Source: Pterobdella sp. o SKG-2022 (lineage: Eukaryota > Annelida > Clitellata > Hirudinida > Piscicolidae). From it: a stretch of 64,000 nt of DNA. Under the pieces are notes generated by a model. It was not told where the DNA came from. It saw only the letters and a program-made list of their open reading frames with translations, and searched no databases. Positions 48,572 through 64,000 of this stretch are shown here, piece by piece (the first letter of the stretch is position 1; each line of letters opens with the position of its first letter). The DNA lies in assembly GCA_964035795.1 (NCBI GenBank), contig OZ038323.1:3615381-3679380 (forward strand). Direction: 5' to 3'. The position numbers and the translations under genes were made by a program.

Positions 48572-48899
48572 TTTAGATTTTTTGTTTTTTTTAGTTTTTT
48601 TCAAATAATTTTATTAGTTATATTTTATTTTTTTTATACTAATTGTTATTATTTTATTTAGATTTTTATTATTTTTTTTATGAATTCATTAAACTTAATA
48701 TTTAATTTTCGTTTTTCGATAATGTTTTTATTATCCTTAGACTTGAAGGTATAACGTTTCCATGGTAATTAACAGAAATGTACCTACAAAAAAATAATAA
48801 TTCATAAAAATAACTTCAAAAATTTAAACAAAATAAGAAATAAATTTACATTAATAATAAAACTATATTTTTCAAATTTCAACAAAATCCGTTGTAGCT
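48572..48899. promoter_or_regulatory. Divergent promoter region of DNAI2 and its head-to-head neighbour
   Basis: Only 328 bp separate the two start codons. CCATGGTAATTAACAG near 48759 is a partial match to an RFX X-box half site (GTTRCCATGGYAAC style), which would fit a cilium gene pair, but the match is incomplete and unproven. Confidence 0.4.
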
Positions 48900-51642
48900 A
48901 TGGTAGTGAAGAGTAAACAATACAATCAACAGGTAATCAATTCTACTTATATAAGAGACAAAAGGAGGTGTTGTCTTGTGAGCTTGTTGTTTCGTCTAAA
49001 TTCATTTCACTTTCATTCAATTTCTCAAGGTTGATTTTTTCTTAAAATTATATTTTTTATTTAATTCTTTCAAAAATATAGATTTTTATAAGAATTTTTA
49101 TTCTAATTTCAATATTATCTAAAACAATCCAATGAAACTTTTCAAATCAAAATCACATAACTTCCTTCAAAACCCTGTCTTCAACCTCACCGAAGAATAA
49201 AAATAACCTCACACAATAATAATCTTATAAACAATAACACTAAACAATATTAATTAGGTGAAATATTAACTTCAATATCGACCACATTTTACCCAGCCAC
49301 TGAACGAGATGCCCTCTCAAATGCCACCATACCACTCGTGGTGCCACCAAAGACCCCTCACTACTAACTGCACTTATGGACACTTTTGGAACGATGATTA
49401 CAATAAAAATAATATAAAAAAAAATAATAATGTTAATAATAGCAAAAACACAGAAAAATATAATAATAACAACAATAATAACTATAAAAAAGCAAAAACA
49501 TACGACAGTTTAAACTACAATGACCCTTGGTACAACAACGATAACACCTTCAACAGAGACCAGCTTACTCATCATAATAATAATGAAGATATATACAAAA
49601 ACAAAGACAGATACATTGGCTACAACATGCACAGGGACATTAGAACTATGGGCATGAATGCCAGAGAGAAGAAGAAACAACTGTCTGCGCTGGAAAGAAG
49701 ACGTTTGTGGCTGCAAAGACCCAAGTATGTGTTGTATAGAGGGAAGAAGGATTGTGTGTGAGAATGGATATAATGGGCCATTAATTTGTATTGGTTTTTC
49801 AGCTAAGGTAAAGAGTTTTCAAACACTAATAATTTCTATTAAAAGTACGAAGCTATCCTTTATCAATGTAACATTTTCAAGTATACTTTTACTTCAAGTT
49901 GGCTCAAGAATATTCTTATTTAAAATTATATTTGTTTATTAGTTGTTTTAGTTCATGCATTGCGTGTGTGCTTTTATTGTTAATTGAGGAAGACGTGATT
50001 CTCGGCTTATTTCTGGTTTGTATATATTTTTAGCCAAATTTATGTTGATTTCATGCTCACAAACGATTACCGTTTCTTTCAAAACTGGTTTATATCAAAT
50101 TTTCTCTGTCAAAGTAATTACCATATATCTTGAAAGCTAATTAAGGGTATATATATATTTTTATTCTCTCTCTAATAACATATCTTTAAAAAAACTTCAT
50201 TCGTTTAATTAATCAAATAAATCATTCCTAACGCATATTTGCTCATTAAATTAATCATAACACATAAATAATATAATATTTAGCAAATTCCCTTCACACA
50301 CACAAAATATCCATCTAATTGCAGGTCTTCTATAACTGAAATAAATCGAATTTATCTATTTCACAGATCACCTCCGAGATTCAGCTTCACAAACGAGGCT
50401 ACCTCTCTACGTAGGCACAGCTCCAAGACTGTCAACAGAAACTTCAGGTGAGCAGGGGCTTGTCTGTTTAATGTGTATGTTGGGCAAGTACGAAAGGAAC
50501 AGTTTATAAATCTAAATAGTATAATATTCAAATAAAAACACTTGAATAATATCATTGGTTCAATTTTCTTGATTTTTATCGTAAAATGAGGAAGATTTTC
50601 GATACATAAATTTTTTTCGAAAAACTGAAATTTTTGATAAATTCATTAGTATATTTAGTATCATCGATATATTAGTATTAGTGAATAATGAAGAATTAAT
50701 ATGAAGTACTGTAAACTAATCTCAACATAAACTCAGTTGGTTTCATTAGCGCTATATCAATTGATACTGTTATATAAAATAACCTAAAAACGCTTGAAAT
50801 TAACGCTACAAAAAACTCCATAAACTTTTAAACCAATCAGAATTAAATTTCATAGCCCAATCTCACATAAACCACACACAGCCATGGGAGACAAGCAATA
50901 GTGGACAGGATGACTTGTGAAGGAGTGTTCAATAAGCAACAAACAGCGCAGCAAAGCAATGGTTCGTTTGTTTGAAGATCCTTCTAGTTTTTTTGTGTGT
51001 GAAACGTTCTATGTTGCTAACAATTCAAATCAATCGATTCTGTTAACTAAAAACCCGAAGTAAAAACGTAAGTTAGTTTTACGTTGTGTTACTGAGTGGT
51101 ATACAGAAAATGGAGATACAAATTTGTAGAATATAAAATAAAATCATATATAACGTAATAATATAAAAAAAAAACTAAAAATAAATTTGAATAACTTTTT
51201 ATTTTCAATTTTTTATAAGGAGTTTTTGATACATTTATTTAAAAAAAACTAAAATTTTCGATAAGTACAACCTTATCATAAATCATTAGTATTAAACTAT
51301 TGTGAAGGTAGGTGATTATAAATAATTTTAAACATAAAAATGAATTTAAATATACAATTTACGCAATAACAAAAACAAAAACCCCTATTCATAAAACACA
51401 ATAAAAACAGAAGCCCTTGCTGTCAACAGCAGCAATAACAACAACATCACTCTATGGCACACTTTGAGCGGATGTCTTGTGCAATGTAACAAGTGAATCA
51501 TAACTACATTGGTATGGGTAATGAGAGAATGAAGGGTAAATACTGTAGAGAAGATGATGATTCAATGTATGGCTGGATGAAGGATAGCTGGTGTGTGAAA
51601 GAGAAGAAAAACAGTGTAACAAGAAAAGAATGGTTTATTTAA
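48900..51642 (+). CDS. Unidentified gene, head to head with DNAI2
   Basis: Exons 48900-48932, 49297-49724, 50367-50447, 50882-50961 and 51494-51642 join in phase and give 256 residues. If the fourth exon is not spliced it ends at a TGA at 50975 (211 residues). The start is MVVKSKQYNQQ. Exon 2 has PPYHSWCHQRPLTTN and GHFWNDDYN, then an Asn-rich tract, NDPWYNNDN, and a basic helix AREKKKQLSALERRRLWLQR. Exon 3 reads SPPRFSFTNEATSLRRHSSK, exon 4 HGRQAIVDRMTCEGVFN, and exon 5 REDDDSMYGWMKDSWCV. No membrane segment or signal peptide is present. I recognise no family. Its shared promoter with DNAI2, small size and Arg/Tyr/Trp-rich blocks would suit a ciliary microtubule-associated protein, but that is only inference from context. 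Confidence 0.6.
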
Positions 51643-53188
51643 TGAGTTTTGTAGTAATGTAGTGAAAAATTTTTTTGAAGTGATAAAGAGATTGTGAATA
51701 AATTAAGCGAATAATATAAAACCCTTGGTGTATATGAATGAATTAAACGGATAATTGAAAATCTATAGAATGTTATACATTCATGGAACAGATTAAATCC
51801 TTGTATCCATTAAGAAACCTTGAATGACGGTATGTTTGGGATTAATGATAAGCTCCATGTAAATATGTTCTCACCTCATCATTATTATCACCTTGGCTTC
51901 ATATTACTTGAATCTGCAGAGGTTATAAAGTTTTTTTGATAGCATTGATAGATAATAGCTTTAAAAAATAATTTTTTTTTTTTGATTTTTTTTATCGTTT
52001 TTGTTTTGTTTTTGAAATAAATTTTGTTTTTTTATATTTTTTTGTACTTTTTAATTTATAAACCAGTAATTATGATTGGAGTTTTATTTGTTATGGTTTT
52101 TGTTTACAGTTCACTGTGTTGCGGCGGAGTCTTTAATTTATTAAAAAAAAACTTAAATTTTCCAAAAAGTTTTTTTGAAAATTTCTAAAAATTGATTTTC
52201 ACATTTAACCTCATACCGAAGTTTTATTCATAAAAATTATAACTGTAAACTTTTCACAAAGCTTTGAAGTAGAATTAAAAGAAAAATTCTGGATCTTTAC
52301 AAATCTCATTGTTTTTCAAGTATTTAAAAACCTTCATATTTCCACTATTTCGTATTTATTGATGCAAAACCCACAAACCCTTGCTTAAATAATGCTTTCA
52401 AAGCACGTATTCTTTTATGTGTTCACCAAAGTTATTTTTACCGCAGCTATATGCCCATTGCTCTTTTCCATTTTTTTGCCTTACATCACCATAAATCAAA
52501 AGAATGCCAGCCGATAAAAACTAATGACAAAACAATCAAGAGCGTCCGTTTTGTCATGACCACATCCAATGCTTTTCCACCATTGTAGCTATTACTTTTG
52601 TGTCAAGTTTGTTGTTATTTTTTTTTTTAGAAGATTTTTTTATTTTCTGCTTTCATCAAGCAAATATGGTTGCTCATGTGTTGATGATAGTAGTAGTGAT
52701 AATAATAGTTATTATTTATATTTATATTTAGACTTTTTGTCTTTCCTTTATTATTAAGCATACGTGGTTGAAAAGAGAAGAATTCTTTCGATGGCTCTGA
52801 CAAATGATAATAGCAACAAGCATAGTAACACTAACGATATTCAAATTCAAACATAACTAAATTACACACAACAAATTCTTCAAAACCACCGTCAAAATTT
52901 CCCAAAAATAAAAATTATCTTTTTTATGATTTTTAATTCCCCACTTTGATGAATTATAAAAAGTTATTTAGCCTGACCCAGCGTCATAAATGACACGGCA
53001 GTCTGAAAGCCCGCCTTTCATCCTTCTATCCAGGTTGACCAAAACCACATTTTTCAATCTTTTTTTTTTTGCTCATATTAGTTTTTTTTATTAATGTTTG
53101 TTTTGTTCTTTTAAATCAACATCAGCCCACACTTGAAGTTTTTGGATGTAAAAATAAACATGGAAGAATACACACCCACATACATTCT
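51643..53188. other. AT-rich intergenic DNA
   Basis: No supported exon. A slightly GC-richer patch at about 52975-53038 is open for some 20 codons on the minus strand but lacks a convincing acceptor. Confidence 0.45.
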
Positions 53189-59099
<5,911 letters not shown>

Positions 59100-59299
59100 N
59101 NNNNNNNNNNNNNNNNNNNNNNNNNNNNNNNNNNNNNNNNNNNNNNNNNNNNNNNNNNNNNNNNNNNNNNNNNNNNNNNNNNNNNNNNNNNNNNNNNNNN
59201 NNNNNNNNNNNNNNNNNNNNNNNNNNNNNNNNNNNNNNNNNNNNNNNNNNNNNNNNNNNNNNNNNNNNNNNNNNNNNNNNNNNNNNNNNNNNNNNNNNN
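59100..59299. other. Assembly gap (200 N)
   Basis: Exactly 200 undetermined bases. The round number suggests a placeholder or estimated gap and says nothing about the true length. Confidence 0.99.
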
Positions 59300-59589
59300 T
59301 ATATGTCGATATATTTGAAAAATACATTCAAGCATGAACGAAGCAATAAAACCACAAAATTAAAATAGTTCAAATAAAAAACCATTAAAAATTAAAAAAT
59401 AAAATAAAGTTAAAAATAAAAATAAAAGATTGAAATAAATAAAAAATAGAAATAATAAAGCTATTATAAAGGCCATAGTAATAGTATAGCGATCCAAGGC
59501 AATGATGACAGACTGCTTAATCAGAATTCATGCCAAAACACATCACGAATCAGCTAGCGATCAGATCAAATGTTTAATTATTATGAGGA

Positions 59590-59715
59590 TGGGGGTGGTG
59601 AGGTGGGGGGTGGAGGGGTGTAGTGGTTGGTGAGATGGTGGTGGTGTTCGTGTGGTGGACAAAAAAGTGTGGTGTGGGGGTTGATGGTGCGATGTGGTGG
59701 TAGTGGTGATGATAG
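59590..59715 (+). repeat. G/T-rich low-complexity tract with quadruplex potential
   Basis: The plus strand carries GGGGGTGGTGAGG, TGGGGGGTGGAGGGG and many GGTGG units, with very few C bases in 125 bases, in otherwise AT-rich DNA. Several G runs of 3-6 are close enough for a G-quadruplex. The opposite strand is open as a Pro/His-rich frame that I regard as repeat-driven. Confidence 0.6.
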
Positions 59716-62700
59716 GGTTAGTTGGGTTAATGAAATATAAAAAAAAGTAAAAAATTTGCCATAGTATTGGTATTTATCAAAAGGAACCTTACAATGTTTA
59801 AAAAAAACTAGTAGTGATGAAAAAAGTGTAAATACTGATAGTGATGTAAACAACAATATCTTTGAAAAGAGGAAGATACAAAAGATAAAATATAAGCGAG
59901 TACTGATGAAAGAAATTATTTAAATTGATGAGAGTTGTCATATTTTTTTGACAAGAAGTGTTATTGAAAAGAAGCAACACATAAAGTATTTTTAGAATGA
60001 TTTAAAGTATTGCAGGTATTTTTGTTGGTTTGGTCTGTTTTATGGTGTTTGCAAATTAATCACACAATTTCTAGGTCTGTTTATAATTTGATACTTGAAA
60101 TGAGGGTGGCAACAATAATAAAATAATAGTAAATTTTAAAAATTGAAAAATAATATTAAGGGTAATAATAAAAATATAAAAATGATGAAGAATTAAAAAG
60201 TAATAAAAACTAATGATAAAATCAAAATATCAGTAGCAGTAAAGCCCCAAAAACAAACAAGATCGAGAACTTTTGTTTCATACAAATAAAAAGCCTCAAA
60301 ACCTGCATCAAACTTTAAATTTAGCACTATAATTACTGTTCTTACACATATTTGAAATAAATCAAAAATTTTCGATACAAAACTAACAATCTGAGACCAC
60401 ATAATACAAAAACTAAAAGTTAAAATACTTCAAAAAAACCTATATAGGCTCTTGGGATAAATTTTTGAATAAGAAATGGCATTAAATGTAGACATAACTA
60501 AAACAACTTGTGTCAAACAATTTCCACGAAGGCTTATTTTGTATCGTATATCAGTGTATATCACTGATTATTCGAGGGTTTGAGTGTTAAGGTTATCAGT
60601 GGAATAATTTAAATAATTATTGTTTATGATATGAGGGTTATTTTTATGAAGATTGACTGTTTTGCGTATCTTGAAAAGATAATATACTAAAAAACATGAA
60701 AAATTAACAAACAAACAAATAACTAATATTATTATAGTGGCATGAAACTGTTGAAGTCTTTAAGACCATTTTAGTATAACAATTTGTATTATTATATTAG
60801 AGCCAGTCAAGATATGTTAAATCAAAATAAGCCTTCTTCATTCTCCCCAGCCCCTCAGGCTTCGTCCTTCAATGCGCACATACCCAACCATTCCTTTCAT
60901 TTGCACCTTCGTTATTCCCACCCCCAAAGAACTATTTAGTGCAAAAATATAATAATAAAGATATACTAAATTGTGACTTGTTCACAGAATTTATCATTTT
61001 ATTTCAATCAATTTTTGAATCAATATTTGTTTATTTTTTCACAAATCAATCAGTACAACATCAGTTGTCTCGTCATATTTTTATCTGTTTTGGCTATTTT
61101 TTTGCTCTATTTTTAAATTTTTAAAAGGTTTCTTTGTTCTACTGATAGGTTTTTTTGGAAATGTTTTTTCAACCTTCAAGTAGTTTTTTTTGCTCTATAT
61201 TATTCGATATTTTTTATGATTCCAATTCTCTTTGTTAGTAACTTGAAGTGTTAAATTTCAATTATTAATTTCAACACTACAAAGCTGAATATATACAATA
61301 ATGATAAATACCAACATAATTAAACACATAATAATAATTCTTTTAACATATATACACATAAATATAACTTAAGTTCTATAAAGTTCCATTTCTTTATAAT
61401 TTTATGCCTCCGAGATCAAGTTTTACGATGCTCATGCTGTGAAAGAGCTGAACACAAATGCCCTTCAGCAAAATATTTATTTACTATTTGAATTTTTTAA
61501 AGAAGCGCTGCAGATTTTTTGAATTTTACTTAAAGACTTTTTTTTTCAAAGGATGTGTCAAAACCAGAAGCTAGTTTAGTTTTTGCATTAATTATTCTAT
61601 TCGTTTGTGTCCAACAACTATCAGTGAACTAAAATAAGGTTTTTTTTATTTCGAAATTTGATAAAATAATATTTAGCTTATTTAAAAAACGAAAATGATT
61701 TAATTTCAACACTTCAAAAGTAGATTATTCCTGAATATAATATTTGTTAAACATTGAATATAGATCTAGTCCCAATCTTAGCGCGTATGTACCCCTTGAA
61801 TAAATGAGGAGTGTTTCCCCATAAGATCGAAACAAACGAAATCAAAGTGTTATGATTAGTATAGACTCTAAGCCATATATCGCTTCAGTTAATTTTCGTA
61901 ATGGGCCCTTTTTCTATGTTTTCGATAAGTAAAAAATAAATTTTGTTTTCTAAGTTTTTCAAAGTTTTCCACCATTCAAAGTATTTTTGAAGTTGAAAGT
62001 GTTATAAAAATATGTGTAGGACTGAGAATAAGAACAGAAATTAGAATTAATTTTTTGGTTATTTACTTTAAATTGGAAGCACTTAAATGAAGCTTTTTTA
62101 TAGTATCATCACTACTGTTCTTTCATAATCAAAATTTATATCTTACTAATAATTTTTCTATTTTTCCATTTTTTTCTCATATTTCATTTTTCATTTTTGA
62201 ACCAGATATTTGTCTTTTTTGAAAAAAAATTTTAAGCCATTATTTTTGCTTTTTACGAATATTTTTCACACATTTATTTCTTAGAAGCACTCATTATCAT
62301 GAATCATCATTCTCTGTCAAGACAAAAGTATCAAAAACACAATGATGAAAAGCAACAATGGGCCACCTTAAAAATGCACAAAGCACAAATTAATTAGAAG
62401 AACCCGTTTAAGGTATATATTATTTTTAGGATCACTTTCCGAGAAAAATACTAATTACCCAGAGCTGTATCTACAAAAATTCATTTTCTTTGTTGATTTT
62501 TTATTTTTTAACTTGAATTATGTAGTTCACAAGTTTCTGTATGTTGTAGTTTGCACGAGTGTTTGCTTCTGTATTTCTTTTTGTACTCTTGTAGTTAATT
62601 ATTAATAACCATGAGTTACTCATCATTATTCGAATATCTCTTTTGGGTCGAGTCTTATAAAAATCTTTTTTTTTGTTTGATAACAGTTTAAATGTTTTCT

Positions 62701-64000
62701 TGTGTAACGGTTTGAGTAGCGTTTTGTAGAATAATAAGAGTTACACCAGTTTAACGTATAACAACACTTCAATAGTTGTTTGTGCATGTGTCTCAGACAC
62801 AATTCTAATGCATCATTAGATTATAATTTATATTATTTTTATTTCACTAGTAAATTTATTATACAAAATTTAAAAAGAATGCTTAAACTGTAAGGGGTAA
62901 GTTAGCTATGGCATAGTATACTCTAAAAACTAAATAAATTTAATTCCGTTGAATGTATGTTCAATGTATCAGCATTTTCTTATACTTTTTTGTTTAAAAA
63001 AAACTAAACATTGAGTATTTAGAAAGTTTTAACTAACTTTTACTCATAATCAAAACATGATGAAGTTTCGATACTATGATGGACTTAATATAAACCAACC
63101 AGGCAACTTAATATTCAAACTGTAATAGACCCCTTTAAGTAGGCCAACTCAACTCAAATGATTATATAGTTTAATAACACTAATTGTTTAAATTAATATT
63201 GAGAGTTTAAAACACTTTAAATATAAATATACTCAATTAAACGATAAAGTTAATACATGTTTCAAATAATAACTTGATAATAACAATATTAAATACACAT
63301 TTTAACAATATTTTAATAACAATAATGATTTTTTAAAATAAATGTGCCTTAATAGAATAAATATTTCAATGATAATCTAATAATAATTAATGGATAATAT
63401 TTTAATATAAATTCAATGAGAATAATAAGTTAATGAATTAAAACCGCAGCAAACGATGTGAGGGATTCGAAATTTTCCCTTGTTTTGATTTTCCATCATA
63501 CCTCGTGTTGTATTCTTATCAGCTCATAACACCAACCCTTAGGCTTTTTGAGGATTTATTTTTTATTCAATTATTCATATTTTTTTTGTTTTGAAAAATT
63601 ATTCATTTTCATATAAGGTTCTTATTTTCTTATTTAGAGTTTTTCTTTTTTATGATGATATTTTTTATATAATTTTTTTTGTAGGTTTCTTTTTTATGTA
63701 TGATGTTCCTTTAGTTATTTTATAGGAGGGGTTATTCTTATATATGATTTTTTTCAGTTTTATGGAGATTTGTTCATAAAGAGTTTTCTATTCCTATATG
63801 AAGTTTTTATTATCATATGAAAAAAAAATTTCAAAGTTTCATTTTTATTTTTGAAGAGATTTATTTTCATGAAAAATCTGTTTCATAGGAGTCTTTATTT
63901 TCACTGAATTTTTTATAGGAATTTCATTTTTTATAAAATTCTGTTATTTATACAAAATTATATACTTTTTTCAATACAAAATTTTCAATTTTTGAAGTTT
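59716..64000. other. AT-rich gene-poor right flank
   Basis: No exon with good splice sites and protein-like sequence. A patch at about 60828-60935 has more C and an open frame of about 100 codons running into T-rich sequence; it has no family resemblance and is listed as rejected. Confidence 0.45.

Noticed and set aside
52975..53038. GC-richer patch as an exon
   Set aside because: All plus-strand frames hit stops, and the minus-strand frame has no convincing acceptor.
59581..59856. Pro/His-rich frame on the minus strand
   Set aside because: It is explained by the strand-biased G/T tract; no splice context or family match.
60828..61124. Open frame of about 100 codons after a C-richer patch
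   Set aside because: The second half is T-rich and Phe/Ile-heavy like intergenic DNA, and no family or splice support was seen.

Overview
The window is animal nuclear DNA. It is AT-rich (roughly 70 percent), its genes are split by many short GT-AG introns, and it carries non-LTR retrotransposon copies, a tRNA-derived SINE, long microsatellites and one 200-base assembly gap. The gene set (motile-cilium dynein chain, cyclin B3, selenocysteine kinase PSTK, a TSPAN13/31-type tetraspanin, a ZIP13-type zinc transporter, BCCIP, MRPS17) is metazoan. Many Asn codons in coding exons, AAT/AAC and CA microsatellites and the intron style would suit a lophotrochozoan such as a leech, but that is inference and not proven by the sequence.

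Layout. 1-7.6 kb: gene-poor, with a nearly full-length RTE-type LINE (about 1934-4755, minus) bounded by a 9-bp direct repeat. 7.6-13.2 kb: exons of an unidentified plus-strand gene; only the last two (12429-13234) are well supported. 15.4-18.7 kb: a nine-exon SLC39A13/ZIP13-like gene (minus). 19.2-24.3 kb: a large, mostly disordered, tyrosine-motif protein (minus) that resembles the vertebrate raft adaptor PAG1/Cbp and ends in a PDZ ligand. 24.6-36.0 kb: four plus-strand genes in a row, BCCIP, a tetraspanin with two interchangeable last exons, PSTK and MRPS17. BCCIP introns hold two L2/CR1-like LINE fragments and a SINE. 36.5-39.8 kb: cyclin B3 (minus). 40.7-48.6 kb: axonemal dynein intermediate chain DNAI2 (minus). 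48.9-51.6 kb: an unidentified gene (plus) head to head with DNAI2. 51.7-64 kb: gene-poor DNA with CA and TG arrays, the gap and a G-rich tract.

The exon models were assembled by hand from splice sites, reading phase and family similarity. For ZIP13, BCCIP, TSPAN, PSTK, MRPS17, CCNB3 and DNAI2 all exon phases join and the total coding length divides by three, which is good internal support. Two divergent gene pairs (PAG-like/BCCIP and DNAI2/unknown) each share an intergenic stretch of about 330 bp. The least expected points are the PAG-like adaptor, the duplicated last exon of the tetraspanin, the unidentified partner of DNAI2, and a LINE fragment nested inside a perfect inverted repeat.
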